From Acetofilamentum sp. (lineage in GTDB: Bacteria > Bacteroidota > Bacteroidia > Bacteroidales > DYOH01), in NCBI GenBank assembly GCA_020720625.1, contig DYOH01000014.1:11170-51158 (forward strand): 39,989 nt of DNA, read 5' to 3'. Under the pieces are notes generated by a model, which saw only the letters and a list, made by a program, of their open reading frames with translations, was not told the origin of the DNA and ran no database searches. Both the position numbers and the translations under genes were made by a program. This document shows positions 9,433-18,029 of the stretch, in pieces (the stretch's first letter is position 1; every line of letters starts with the position of its first letter).

Positions 9433-9816
9433 TTATATAAAATTGTACAATATTCTTCTCATTTTTTCTTCGGTTAATGGCTTTGTAATAATTCCATCAA
9501 TTCGAATTTGCTGAATTTGCGCCTCCACTTCGTGGGTTTCTTCGGCCGAAAGCACAAAAACAGCAGCTTTTTTTAAACTATTTTTTTCTTCAAAATCCCT
9601 TATTTTGCTTATAGATTCAAGTCCGTCCATGATAGGCATATTCATATCCATAAAAATAAAATCATATTGTTTTTTTTGCACCATTTCATAAGCTTCCAAT
9701 CCGTTTTTAGCCAAATCAAAATTTTCGTTTAACTGATTAAACAAAAACTCAATCATCTTCTGACTCACAAAATCGTCTTCAGCAATTAATATCATTAATT
9801 TTTTATGATTGCCCAT
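9433..9816 (-). CDS. Single-domain response regulator (CheY-like receiver)
   Basis: This 127-residue protein is one receiver domain without an output domain. The acidic pocket E13-D14-D15, the phosphoacceptor D57 in [13 protein letters not shown], the switch Ser in FVLSAEE and the conserved Lys in ITKPL are all present, so it should be phosphorylatable. No histidine kinase lies nearby. It ends 8 nt before pyrB, so it is probably transcribed with pyrBI, an unusual partnership. It could act as a phosphate shuttle or a protein-interaction switch for a kinase encoded elsewhere. A regulatory link to pyrimidine synthesis is only suggested by position. Confidence 0.92.
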   Translation of the reverse strand: MGNHKKLMILIAEDDFVSQKMIEFLFNQLNENFDLAKNGLEAYEMVQKKQYDFIFMDMNMPIMDGLESISKIRDFEEKNSLKKAAVFVLSAEETHEVEAQIQQIRIDGIITKPLTEEKMRRILYNFI

Positions 9817-9964
9817 CTAATTAATTAATTTAAATTGAAATAACCATTCTACCAAAACCAACCTTCTAAATAAAAATCTTTTCTAATATACAATTTTTTC
9901 ATCGAAAAACCGGAAAAATAGGCCATGTAAAAGGATTTTTTTTCGATTTTAAGTTCCTAATTCC

Positions 9965-10879
9965 TCAAAGATTTTTCAACAAAATGGAATACAAATAAAA
10001 CATTGCAAATATATCAATTTTATGAATTCTTTCGATAGGCGAATGAATATTCTCTATGGGTGCTCCCACAAAACACCAGTCAACCGGAATAGGAGTTAAT
10101 TGCAGTTCAGCACCATCGGTAGAACCGGAGTATTCCACTTCAATTTGAAATAATGCATGATTTTTTTGGGCAATTTGAACAATTTTATCAAAAAAATTTT
10201 TCCGTGGAATAACTGCATCCCTTCTCGAAATAATTGCGCCTGCACCATGTTTAATTCCGCGGCTTACAGAACTAACATCGGCCACCAAAGCCTGTCTAAG
10301 ATTATATTTTTGATATAAATATGTAGCAGCAAAGCCAATGGATCCGCCTTTTTGCTCCTCGCCACAAGTAAAAACGATGGCAGCATTTACAGCAATTTCG
10401 GCCAATTTAAGAGCCACCCAAATTCCTACACGATTATCGAGATAGGTGGCTTCTACAAACTCATCTTTTTCCTTAAATACGGGTTTAAACGAAAGGCTTG
10501 TACCTCTATCAATATCCCTGTGAAAAGAATATGCAATATGATAATCGGGATGTTTTGCATCGAGTAAACAATCGATATCACCAAGATGGTCTTTACCCAC
10601 TAAACGAATATTAGATTCTACAACAGGCGTACCGATATTAATAAGTTCTTTATCGTACCTAACGTGAAAACCCACAGTGTCCATGTGTATAAAAATGGCC
10701 GTTTGTGGCTGACCAAAAATCATCAAAAGACAATCCATCCAATCGTCGCCATAAATTAGCTGAGGCTTTTTTTTCCAGCTATGCTGATTTTGAAAAACAT
10801 AGTCGATTATGAATTTTTTCATGTAAAACTCTTCCCCAGCAGGCGAATGCACAGACACCAAATTTTTTAGAAGTTCCAT
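9965..10879 (-). CDS. M42-family metallopeptidase (glutamyl/lysyl aminopeptidase-like)
   Basis: This 304-residue protein has the expected metal and catalytic residues of M42 di-zinc aminopeptidases in order: H65 and D67 in IFIHMDTVGF, the bridging D148 in YLDNRVG, the catalytic pair E174-E175 in CGEEQKGGSIG, D201 in VADVS, and H279 in GAPIENIHSPIERIH. The family removes N-terminal residues from peptides in the cytoplasm, usually as large oligomers. It is somewhat shorter than typical M42 enzymes (about 340-360 residues), so the inserted PDZ-like domain may be reduced. It begins 5 nt after the YigZ gene and is last in a tight four-gene run. Confidence 0.9.
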   Translation of the reverse strand: MELLKNLVSVHSPAGEEFYMKKFIIDYVFQNQHSWKKKPQLIYGDDWMDCLLMIFGQPQTAIFIHMDTVGFHVRYDKELINIGTPVVESNIRLVGKDHLGDIDCLLDAKHPDYHIAYSFHRDIDRGTSLSFKPVFKEKDEFVEATYLDNRVGIWVALKLAEIAVNAAIVFTCGEEQKGGSIGFAATYLYQKYNLRQALVADVSSVSRGIKHGAGAIISRRDAVIPRKNFFDKIVQIAQKNHALFQIEVEYSGSTDGAELQLTPIPVDWCFVGAPIENIHSPIERIHKIDIFAMFYLYSILLKNL

Positions 10880-10884
10880 ATCGC

Positions 10885-11484
10885 TTATAAAATTACTAAT
10901 TTATGTAATTTTTCAAATTTTTGCATACAATCATCGAAAGAACTTGCAGCAACCAAAAATGAAAAAGTAACATTTTGTTCAAAAATTCGCTCCGATGTCT
11001 CCAGCTTGCATTGAGATGCCAGTTTCATTACATCGTTCATTAACTCGTAAGGAAATGTAATACGCAGTACTTTAGAAATCAATCTTTCTGTAATATGTGC
11101 ATTTTGAATAGCCATCTGTGCGGCCGATTTGTAGGCATTAATTAAACCCGGAATACCAAGTTTTGTGCCCCCAAAATAGCGCACCACAACCACCAAGGTG
11201 TAAAAAAGTTCAAAAGATTTAATTTGTCCTAAAACCGGGGGGCCGGAACTATTGGCGGGCTCACCATCGTCGGAAGCACGATAAAAATTTTCTTCGGGGC
11301 CTAATCTAAAGGCATAAACATGATGCCTGGCATCGAAGTATTTTTTTCGCAAATTTTTTTGAATAATTTTTACTTCATCTTCGGTTTGCACATGAAAGGC
11401 AAAGCCCAGAAATTTACTCCCTTTGTCTTTAAAAATTGCTTCACCATCAGCATCAATAGTCTTATATGCATCAATAGAGTTCAT
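10885..11484 (-). CDS. yigZ: YigZ/IMPACT family protein
   Basis: The 199 residues match the YigZ family (UPF0029): an N-terminal domain with the signature FRASDDGEPANSSGPPVL-like block (here YRASDDGEPANSSGPP) and VVVRYFGGTKLGIPGLI, followed by a C-terminal ferredoxin-like domain. Family members are related to eukaryotic IMPACT, a modulator of the GCN2 pathway; the bacterial role is poorly defined. The ATG overlaps the stop of the upstream EamA gene by one base (TAATG), so translation is probably coupled. Confidence 0.93.
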   Translation of the reverse strand: MNSIDAYKTIDADGEAIFKDKGSKFLGFAFHVQTEDEVKIIQKNLRKKYFDARHHVYAFRLGPEENFYRASDDGEPANSSGPPVLGQIKSFELFYTLVVVVRYFGGTKLGIPGLINAYKSAAQMAIQNAHITERLISKVLRITFPYELMNDVMKLASQCKLETSERIFEQNVTFSFLVAASSFDDCMQKFEKLHKLVIL

Positions 11485-12344
11485 TAGCTATGTAAAGATA
11501 AAATAATGATTGTAGCTAAAGACAAGAGTATGCCCATCCAGTTATGTGCAGATAGCTTTTCTTTAAAAAATAGAAATCCCACAAAAACGGATAACAACAC
11601 AATACCGGTATTATTAATGCCAAAGACAATAGAATCGTCGAAACTTGCATTTTTTAGCGCCAAAAGGATAAAATACAAGGAGCCAAAATTAAGTATGCCC
11701 AACAATGCACCTCCCATAAGTACATTTTTCTGAAAAAAAATGCGCCATTTAAGATTTCTAAGCACCGATAGAATAAGCCCCAAAATTGCAGCTATACCAA
11801 AAACAAAAATTGTGAATCCGTTTTGGGTTTCGGGCCTCAATAAACTGCGTTGACTAAAAACTACGATTGAATCGACCAATCCGGAGCCAATAAAAATAAC
11901 CAAAGGCAAATACCAATATTGGAAATTAGCTTTTTCTTTTTTATAACTCGTGAGTAAAACTGCTGGCACAGCTAATAAAATTCCGGCCCATTTAAAACCC
12001 GATTCCGGCTCGTTATAAAAGAAAATGGCAAATACCATGGGAATAATGAGCGACATTCTGCTGGCTACGGAGGTAACAGAAATGCCTGCCTTCTGCGCCG
12101 AAAATCCAATAAAATAAAACATCACAATAAAAAATGTTCCCAAAACAGCCGCAGCAGGCAAAACAAGTCGAATGTCATGTTTTATGGCAGCAAAATCAGG
12201 CTTGGTAAACAATATACCAAAAGCAAAAGCAACGAAATAATTAATTACAATAGGATATATAACTTTTATCTGATATTTATCCATGTACTTAAACAAAACC
12301 ATCATCAAAGTAGAGCAAATGATAGTAAAAAATAGATAAGCCAT
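11484..12344 (-). CDS. EamA/DMT-superfamily transporter
   Basis: The 286-residue protein consists almost entirely of hydrophobic helices, about ten by eye, in two repeated halves of the EamA type. Small-residue and Pro-containing helices such as GTFFIVMFYFIGFSA and GISVTSVASRMSLIIPMVFA lie in the first half, and ALKNASFDDSIVFGINNTG in the second. Members export or import small metabolites such as amino acids, nucleosides or sugars across the inner membrane; the substrate cannot be read from sequence. It lies 1 nt after the TerB-like gene and overlaps yigZ by one base, so it belongs to the four-gene operon. Confidence 0.88.
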   Translation of the reverse strand: MAYLFFTIICSTLMMVLFKYMDKYQIKVIYPIVINYFVAFAFGILFTKPDFAAIKHDIRLVLPAAAVLGTFFIVMFYFIGFSAQKAGISVTSVASRMSLIIPMVFAIFFYNEPESGFKWAGILLAVPAVLLTSYKKEKANFQYWYLPLVIFIGSGLVDSIVVFSQRSLLRPETQNGFTIFVFGIAAILGLILSVLRNLKWRIFFQKNVLMGGALLGILNFGSLYFILLALKNASFDDSIVFGINNTGIVLLSVFVGFLFFKEKLSAHNWMGILLSLATIIILSLHS

Positions 12345-12345
12345 T

Positions 12346-12756
12346 TTATAACTTATTAATTATTTTTGCATTTACACCCCAAATATTAGCCAATTGAGCT
12401 ATCCATCTTTTTTCTTTTTCATGAAAACTACTATCAGCCAAGGCAATATCCTTTAAATCGTGTAAACATGTGCTCCCGTTATGTTTGGTAAACCATTCGT
12501 GCTCAAGAAGTTGTTCAGCAAGCTCCATCACTATATCTTCAATATTGTGTTCGTTCATCTTTAATTTATAAACTCGGGTAACCTCGTCCATCAGTTTAGT
12601 AAATTCACTATATGGCAAAGCGTCAGCAATAAGGAGTTTAACTTTCTGCCAAACAACTCTTTGCTCTTCATGCGAAAATTCGCCATCGGTTTGGTGAGCA
12701 AATGCAATATAGATAAACCCGAGAATATGATAAGGAGTTAATTGAATATTTTGCAT
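12346..12756 (-). CDS. TerB-like domain protein
   Basis: This 136-residue helical protein resembles stand-alone TerB domains. It has two acidic helix pairs with the expected 'D-G-x-x-x-x-E-E' and 'A-D-x-x-x-x-x-E' pattern (TDGEFSHEEQRVV near 23-35, and ALADSSFHEKEKRWI near 109-123), which bind metal in TerB. It is the first gene of a tightly packed minus-strand operon with an EamA transporter, yigZ and an M42 peptidase. It is divergent from the TPR-phosphatase gene at 12831. TerB proteins are tied to membrane-stress and metal-related responses, but no tellurite-resistance genes are nearby. Confidence 0.7.
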   Translation of the reverse strand: MQNIQLTPYHILGFIYIAFAHQTDGEFSHEEQRVVWQKVKLLIADALPYSEFTKLMDEVTRVYKLKMNEHNIEDIVMELAEQLLEHEWFTKHNGSTCLHDLKDIALADSSFHEKEKRWIAQLANIWGVNAKIINKL

Positions 12757-12779
12757 AAAACATTTAGAAATTTAGAGTA

Positions 12780-12787
12780 CAAAGGTA
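12780..12787 (-). promoter_or_regulatory. Putative -7 promoter box of the TerB-EamA-YigZ-M42 operon
   Basis: TACCTTTG on the minus strand matches TAnnTTTG exactly, 23 bp before the TerB-like start codon in the 74-bp divergent gap. The same octamer occurs before the gene at 17064. On the plus strand of the gap, TATATTTA (12807-12814) is a one-mismatch candidate for the gene at 12831. Confidence 0.45.
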
Positions 12788-12830
12788 ATAGAATATCTTT
12801 TTTAATTATATTTAGCATCAAAAAACAGGA

Positions 12831-14720
12831 ATGAAAAATATTGCGATACTGAGCGCTATTTTGTTTTTCACGCTGCAAATGCATGGACAAACTGAAAATC
12901 AATCAGAAAAGAAACACAAACAAGCGCTATTGTATTACAACACAGCAATTACATATTTAGAGAATAAACCCGATTCTAGTATCACCTTTTTGCATAAAAC
13001 CTTAGCGCTTAATCAAGAAGATAGTTTAAGGTGTTTGGTTTATATGACGCTATCTCAAGCCCATTATTATTTAGACGATTTGGTAAATTCGGAGGAATAT
13101 TGTGTTGAAGCCGAAAAACTTGCGCTGAAACTAAAAAATACCAGATATTTAGGAAGAATATACAATATTTTAGGAATCATAGAACGTAACAAAGATAATT
13201 ATGCAGGGGCACTAACTTACTACGAAAAAGCTTTAAATATAAAATTAAAAAGTAACGATACACTTGATTTAAATGTGTTTTACACCAATATGGGAGTCTT
13301 AGCCGAATATATGGAAAACCTTTCGGCAGCCAAACAATATTACGAAGAATCGCGGGCCATAGAATTAAGGAATGGTTCTTCCGAAGATTTATCTACGAGC
13401 TACATAAACCTCGGGGGCATTTATATTAAACTCGATAAGACCGATTCTGCTGAGTATTTTTTGCTTAAATCTTTAAAAATAGCAGATTCGCTAAATCTGG
13501 GCATCGACAAAGAATACGATTATGAACTCTTGAGCCAGGTGTACGAAAAACAGCAAAGATTTGAAAAATCGCTCGGAGCTTACAAAACTTTAGATTCTTT
13601 AAAAACAGCCAGAATTTCGGAAGAACGAATAAGCGAACAACAAAAAATGGCTACCGAATTTCAAACAAGCCTAAAAAAACAAGAAATAAGTAAATTAAAC
13701 TCCCAGAAAAACATTCAGAAACTAGCCATTTACGCACTGCTTATTATTGTTGTGTTTGTTTTGGGAATAATTTTTCTAATCTATCAGGTAAATAATAAAA
13801 TAAAACGTTATAATGGAGAATTACTTCAGAAAAACGAAGAAATATTAGCCCAAAAAGCAGAAATAGAAGCCCAAAGAGATGATATTCAAGACAAGAGTAA
13901 TCTAATCAACATTCAATTACAACAGCTTGAAATACAGAATGCGCAAATAGAAAAACAAAATCAGGACATGATAGCGAGCATAAAGTATGCAAAAACAATC
14001 CAAGACTCTGCCTTACCCGATTTTGAGAGCATTGCACAGAAATATTTCAAAAATTCGTTCTTGTTTTTCCATCCGCGCGAAGAGGTAAGCGGAGATTTTT
14101 ACTGGATGAGCCAGCAAAACAACAAACTACTTCTTGCCGTGGCCGACTGCACAGGGCATGGTGTTCCGGGCTCATTACTCAGTATATTAGGTATTTCGGC
14201 CCTCAACAACATAAGCACAACAGATAAAACACTAAAAGTAAACGAGATTCTACTTCGATTACGCGAGAGAATAATTGCAACATTAAAAAACAGACAAAAT
14301 TCCGATACCGGTAACCAGAGTATTGACATAAGCCTGATTAGTTACGACAAAGAGCGCAAAATTCTTGAATATTCAGGTGCCTACAACTCGCTTTTTGTGG
14401 TAAAAAATAAAGTGCTTACCGAATACAAAGCCGATAAATTACCGGTAGGCAATAGCAGGCACCAACACGTTTATTACACCCTGCATGCTATAGAATTGCA
14501 TGAAAACGATTACCTATATCTTTTTACCGATGGTTTTCAAGACCAGCTTAGCGATGAAACAAAAAGAAAGTTTCTAAAAAAGAAATTCCGTGATTTATTA
14601 GAAGAAATATCAGATTATGAGATAGATGAGCAACGAAAACTTTTAGAATTAATCCTTCAGGCCTGGCGCGGAGAATCAAGTCAGGTAGATGATATTACGA
14701 TTATAGGTTTACAAGTATAA
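12831..14720 (+). CDS. Membrane TPR protein with SpoIIE-type (PP2C) phosphatase domain
   Basis: The 629-residue protein starts with a signal sequence (MKNIAILSAILFFTLQMHGQ). A periplasmic array of TPR units spans about residues 25-280, followed by one membrane helix near 297-319 (AIYALLIIVVFVLGIIFLIY), a charged coiled coil (about 320-385) and a cytoplasmic SpoIIE domain (about 395-629). The metal-binding motifs are intact: EVSGDFYWM, AVADCTGHGVPGSLLSILG, DISLISYD, LFTDGFQDQ and QVDDITIIG. It should dephosphorylate Ser/Thr on an anti-anti-sigma or similar partner in response to something bound by the periplasmic TPRs. No partner kinase or STAS protein is adjacent. The phosphatase domain closely resembles that of the gene at 24320-26923. 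Confidence 0.9.
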   Translation: MKNIAILSAILFFTLQMHGQTENQSEKKHKQALLYYNTAITYLENKPDSSITFLHKTLALNQEDSLRCLVYMTLSQAHYYLDDLVNSEEYCVEAEKLALKLKNTRYLGRIYNILGIIERNKDNYAGALTYYEKALNIKLKSNDTLDLNVFYTNMGVLAEYMENLSAAKQYYEESRAIELRNGSSEDLSTSYINLGGIYIKLDKTDSAEYFLLKSLKIADSLNLGIDKEYDYELLSQVYEKQQRFEKSLGAYKTLDSLKTARISEERISEQQKMATEFQTSLKKQEISKLNSQKNIQKLAIYALLIIVVFVLGIIFLIYQVNNKIKRYNGELLQKNEEILAQKAEIEAQRDDIQDKSNLINIQLQQLEIQNAQIEKQNQDMIASIKYAKTIQDSALPDFESIAQKYFKNSFLFFHPREEVSGDFYWMSQQNNKLLLAVADCTGHGVPGSLLSILGISALNNISTTDKTLKVNEILLRLRERIIATLKNRQNSDTGNQSIDISLISYDKERKILEYSGAYNSLFVVKNKVLTEYKADKLPVGNSRHQHVYYTLHAIELHENDYLYLFTDGFQDQLSDETKRKFLKKKFRDLLEEISDYEIDEQRKLLELILQAWRGESSQVDDITIIGLQV

Positions 14721-14775
14721 AACAATGAATCATAAAAAAGTGTCAGTTTTATTATTCACATCAAAACATATCTAC

Positions 14776-15249
14776 ATGAAAATAAGAATTTTACCAATCA
14801 TCGCGCTCCTATTTTTAGCAGGCTGTACCAAAAACAAGCATACAGAAGTCAAAATGAGCCAAGCGGAAGCAGATAGTTTACTTCGCCAAGAAACCGGTGC
14901 CGACAATTATGGTATGAAAGTGTATGTGATGGCCTTTTTGAAACGTGGTCCAAACAGGCCAAATGATTCTGCACATGCAGCAGAATTACAAAAAGCCCAC
15001 CTGCAAAATATAGGCAGAATGGCCAACTCCGGAGAATTGATAGTAGCCGGACCATTTTTAGATAACGACAGTTTAAGAGGCCTCAATATTTTCGATGTAA
15101 GAAGCATAGAAGAAGCCAAAACACTAACAGAAAGCGACCCTGCGATACAATTCGGCAGTTTAAAAATGGAATTAAAACTATGGTATGGCTCGGCGGCATT
15201 AGTAAAAATGAACGAAATACATCGGAGAATAGCTAAGGAAAATCCATAA
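14776..15249 (+). CDS. YCII-related domain lipoprotein
   Basis: From ATG 14776 the 157-residue product begins MKIRILPIIALLFLAGCTKN, a clear lipoprotein signal with Cys at the lipobox. I prefer this to the upstream in-frame ATG at 14725, which adds 17 residues before the signal sequence. The mature part has a YCII-like fold signature: KVYVMAFLKRGP..., AHLQNIGRMANSGELIVAGPFLDN, then DVRSIEEAKTLTESDPA. YCII domains are dimeric alpha-beta-barrel-like proteins of uncertain, possibly enzymatic, role. It follows the TPR-phosphatase gene on the same strand and ends before a strong bidirectional hairpin. Confidence 0.85.
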   Translation: MKIRILPIIALLFLAGCTKNKHTEVKMSQAEADSLLRQETGADNYGMKVYVMAFLKRGPNRPNDSAHAAELQKAHLQNIGRMANSGELIVAGPFLDNDSLRGLNIFDVRSIEEAKTLTESDPAIQFGSLKMELKLWYGSAALVKMNEIHRRIAKENP

Positions 15250-15274
15250 GCTAAGGGATTACAAACAATTTAAA

Positions 15275-15310
15275 AACAAATTTGCCAAAGCATAGGCTTT
15301 GGCAAATAGC
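15275..15310. terminator. Bidirectional terminator between the YCII gene and rpoD
   Basis: Arms ATTTGCCAAAGC (15280-15291) and GCTTTGGCAAAT (15296-15307) pair perfectly over 12 bp around an ATAG loop, in the gap between convergent genes. The A-rich left flank gives a T-rich tail on the minus strand, so it works best for rpoD but can serve both directions. Confidence 0.85.
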
Positions 15311-15344
15311 ATGATTATATCTTATCGAAATTTATTTAGGAAAT

Positions 15345-16205
15345 TTATCCCAAATATGATTTTAACAAATTGCTTCGCGATGTATTTCTAAGCCTGCGAA
15401 TGGCTTTCTCTTTAATCTGGCGCACACGTTCTCTGGTAAGACCAAATTTTTCGCCAATTTCTTCAAGACTCATCTCGGGAACACCAATACCAAAAGATAA
15501 TTTTAAAATTGTTCTCTCACGTTCGGTAAGTGTAGCAAAGGCTCTATCGATTTCTTTCGATAAAGATTCGTTTATTAAATCAGAATCGGCAATTGGTGAG
15601 TCAGAATTTTCCAACACATCCAACAAAGTATTGTCCTCGCCCGAAACAAACGGAGCATCTACAGAAACGTGCCTACCCGAAACTTTCATCGTATCGGCAA
15701 TTTTATCTGCCGGAAGCTCTAAAATTTCAGCCAGCTCTTCTTCGGAAGGTTTTCGCTGATTTTCTTGCTCAAATTTGGCCACCGCTTTATTATACTTACT
15801 TAGTGAACTCACCTGATTTAAAGGTAAGCGCACAATTCTCGATTGTTCATTAATAGCCTGCATAATCGACTGACGAATCCACCAAACGGCATAAGAAATA
15901 AACTTAAAACCTCTGGTTTCATCAAACTTTTCAGCCGCCTTGATTAAACCAAGATTGCCTTCGTTAATCAGGTCGGGCAAACTAAGCCCCTGATTTTGAT
16001 ATTGTTTAGCAACAGAAACGACAAAACGTAAATTAGCGCGTGTTAATTTTTCAATTGCATTTCTATCTCCCTTGCGAATTCGCTGTGCTAATTCCACCTC
16101 TTCTTCCACAGAAATTAAATCGTATTTCCCAATTTCCTGCAAGTACTTATCTAGCGAAGCACTTTCACGGTTGGTAATAGATTTTGTAATTTTTAACTGT
16201 CTCAT
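15345..16205 (-). CDS. rpoD: Principal RNA polymerase sigma factor (RpoD/SigA)
   Basis: The 286-residue length is typical of the housekeeping sigma factor of Bacteroidota, which lacks region 1.1. Region 1.2 ([16 protein letters not shown]), region 2 ([38 protein letters not shown], then [15 protein letters not shown]), region 3 and region 4.2 with its helix-turn-helix ([28 protein letters not shown]) are all seen. It directs RNA polymerase to the phylum's TAnnTTTG/TTTG promoters. It lies 49 nt after a leucine-rich-repeat gene on the same strand, so some of its transcription may start upstream of that gene. The strong hairpin at 15275-15310 ends the unit. Confidence 0.96.
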   Translation of the reverse strand: MRQLKITKSITNRESASLDKYLQEIGKYDLISVEEEVELAQRIRKGDRNAIEKLTRANLRFVVSVAKQYQNQGLSLPDLINEGNLGLIKAAEKFDETRGFKFISYAVWWIRQSIMQAINEQSRIVRLPLNQVSSLSKYNKAVAKFEQENQRKPSEEELAEILELPADKIADTMKVSGRHVSVDAPFVSGEDNTLLDVLENSDSPIADSDLINESLSKEIDRAFATLTERERTILKLSFGIGVPEMSLEEIGEKFGLTRERVRQIKEKAIRRLRNTSRSNLLKSYLG

Positions 16206-16254
16206 AAATTTATCCTCTCTCTCAAGCTATTATATATTGCTTTCTTACTATATA

Positions 16255-17064
16255 TTAATTTTCATCGTAACTAATTTCTACCTCCGACAATTCGCTGCTT
16301 ATTCGTCTAATTTCATCATCGGACAAGCTGTGCCTGGAGAAATATAATTCTTCAAGGCTTTCTAATTTTTTAAGGCTTACAGGCATATTGCGAATTGGAT
16401 TTTCTTTAAGATTAAGAATTTCGAGCGAACTAAGGGTGCAAAATAACTCAGGCAATACTTCTAAATTGTTGTGCTGCAAATCTAGTTCATATAGATTCTT
16501 AAGTTCGCCAATCTCGTCTGGCAATGCCACCAATTGGTTATTATTTAATTGTATTTCACCTAATTGCTTACATTTGGAAATATTCACAGGTAAATTCTCA
16601 ATTAAATTAAAAGATAAATTAAGTTTTCTCAACTTTGGTTGCTCAAAAAAAGTTTGAGGTACAGTGCTAAACTGATTTAAACTCAAATCTAAAGCAATCA
16701 TATTAGGTAATTTCGCAAATTCTTCCAAAATACCGGTATCAGCCAAAAAATTTTCGCGCAATACAACCACTTGTAAATTCATTAACTGAAAAAATTCGGC
16801 GGGCAAATTGCTTAACTCATTCTTCCATAATACAATTTTTTGAAGATTCCGGAATTTAATAATTTCAGAAGGTATATTTTTCTGAGAAATCCCGCTATTA
16901 TCAATATAGTAAACAGTTTCGGGCGAAGGAGATGCCATTGCTTCGTCCAGTGTAAATTTTGTTTGTTTCTCCAACTCCACCAAACTATGTAAAGTCTGAG
17001 CCTTTAAATCAAACACAAAAAGGCTGAGCATCACAGAAAGAATGATTCCTGTTTTAACTTGCAT
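16255..17064 (-). CDS. Exported leucine-rich-repeat protein
   Basis: I start this gene at ATG 17064, which gives a 269-residue product beginning with a good signal peptide (MQVKTGIILSVMLSLFVFDLKAQ). A longer frame to 17184 would put 40 unrelated hydrophobic residues in front, and the promoter box at 17088-17095 lies between the two starts. About seven leucine-rich repeats of 23 residues (LxxLxxLxLxxNxLxxLPxxF type) fill residues 60-250. LRR domains bind proteins; this one would act in the periplasm or at the surface. The preceding gene encodes a second, cytoplasmic LRR protein, and rpoD follows by 49 nt. No specific partner can be named. Confidence 0.85.
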   Translation of the reverse strand: MQVKTGIILSVMLSLFVFDLKAQTLHSLVELEKQTKFTLDEAMASPSPETVYYIDNSGISQKNIPSEIIKFRNLQKIVLWKNELSNLPAEFFQLMNLQVVVLRENFLADTGILEEFAKLPNMIALDLSLNQFSTVPQTFFEQPKLRKLNLSFNLIENLPVNISKCKQLGEIQLNNNQLVALPDEIGELKNLYELDLQHNNLEVLPELFCTLSSLEILNLKENPIRNMPVSLKKLESLEELYFSRHSLSDDEIRRISSELSEVEISYDEN

Positions 17065-17087
17065 AATACCGTATTTAAAAAAGTGTA

Positions 17088-17095
17088 CAAAGGTA
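17088..17095 (-). promoter_or_regulatory. Putative -7 promoter box before the exported LRR gene
   Basis: TACCTTTG on the minus strand is an exact TAnnTTTG match, 23 bp before ATG 17064. It would give a short leader, supports the chosen start, and could also supply transcription into rpoD. Confidence 0.45.
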
Positions 17096-17186
17096 AACAA
17101 AATATAAACGAATTGTAAAATTAAATGTGTATTAACAATACGATAATAAATAGATTTTGTTTCCCTATTATTCATGTTTGACAAAA

Positions 17187-18023
17187 TTAATTTTCATTAT
17201 TCTTCAAAGATTGCAGTTTTGCAATCTGCAAATCAAGATTATCTCTAATCTTTTTAAACTCATCAATTGTTTGCTTGTCGTAATTCCGTTTATAATATAT
17301 CCCTTTTGGAATATTCTCAATAAACAGATTTATCTTTTCCCATTCAGACGGAGATAAACTAAGTTGCTGATTGTTTTTTACCTGCCAATCTACCTGAGGT
17401 TTCACCCCCACAATTTGTTCAAAAAAAAGATTAAAAGCATTCACAAATTTTCGAAAAAATCCATCGATATCCTCTGGTTTAGAATCAATATTTTGCACAG
17501 TTGTTGCGCTTATAGACTCAGCCTTATGATGCAAAAGAAAAAACATGACAGAATAAAGTCCCCTATCCACAATATCTGCGGGCGGAAATACAAATGCATT
17601 CTCTTCCAAATACATTTTCTTTAGATTTATAAGCTTAACCATCGAATCGGGCAGCTTAGTTAGCTGATTGTGAGCAAGGTCTAGATATTTTAATTCAGTA
17701 TTATCACCAATAGCCGGCGAAATATATTGTAATTGATTAAAACTAATGTCGAAAACACTAAGTCTTTTAAGTCTTTCGATACCTTCCGGAATCTGCGAAA
17801 TTTTATTTCGATGTATGTAAATCACTTCCAGGCTATCGAGTTCGAAAATTACCTTTGGTATTTCGCTCAACTTATTATAGCTTAAATCAATCTCTTTCAG
17901 ATTTTTAAGTAAAGCTAACTCTTCGGGGAGTGCTTCGAGTTCCCTGTTAGAAAGATTAAGGCTTTTCAGATTAATATAATCGGAACTAAGAATAATATGT
18001 TTCAATTGTTCGGGGTTAATCAC
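17187..18023 (-). CDS. Cytoplasmic leucine-rich-repeat protein
   Basis: The 278-residue protein has no signal peptide. Residues 15-150 form about six leucine-rich repeats (for example LKSLNLSNRELEALPEELALL and LKEIDLSYNKLSEIPKVIF). A C-terminal region of about 120 residues without a recognised fold follows and ends in a charged helix (KKIRDNLDLQIAKLQSLKN). The start codon is GTG at 18023, 6 nt after the stop of the HAD gene; no in-frame ATG is placed better. It is likely co-transcribed with the HAD gene and may be a paralogue of the exported LRR protein downstream. Its ligand is unknown. Confidence 0.8.
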   Translation of the reverse strand: MINPEQLKHIILSSDYINLKSLNLSNRELEALPEELALLKNLKEIDLSYNKLSEIPKVIFELDSLEVIYIHRNKISQIPEGIERLKRLSVFDISFNQLQYISPAIGDNTELKYLDLAHNQLTKLPDSMVKLINLKKMYLEENAFVFPPADIVDRGLYSVMFFLLHHKAESISATTVQNIDSKPEDIDGFFRKFVNAFNLFFEQIVGVKPQVDWQVKNNQQLSLSPSEWEKINLFIENIPKGIYYKRNYDKQTIDEFKKIRDNLDLQIAKLQSLKNNEN

Positions 18024-18029
18024 AATATA

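Noticed and set aside
9901-9947. Inverted repeat ATCGAAAAA/TTTTTCGAT between the M42 and response regulator genes
   Set aside because: The loop is about 29 nt and no T-tract follows on the minus strand, so a terminator is not supported.
12346-12756. Tellurite-resistance locus
   Set aside because: Only a TerB-like domain is present; no TerC, TerD or TerZ genes are nearby.
17065-17184. Longer N-terminus for the exported LRR protein
   Set aside because: The extension hides the signal peptide and contains the TACCTTTG box.
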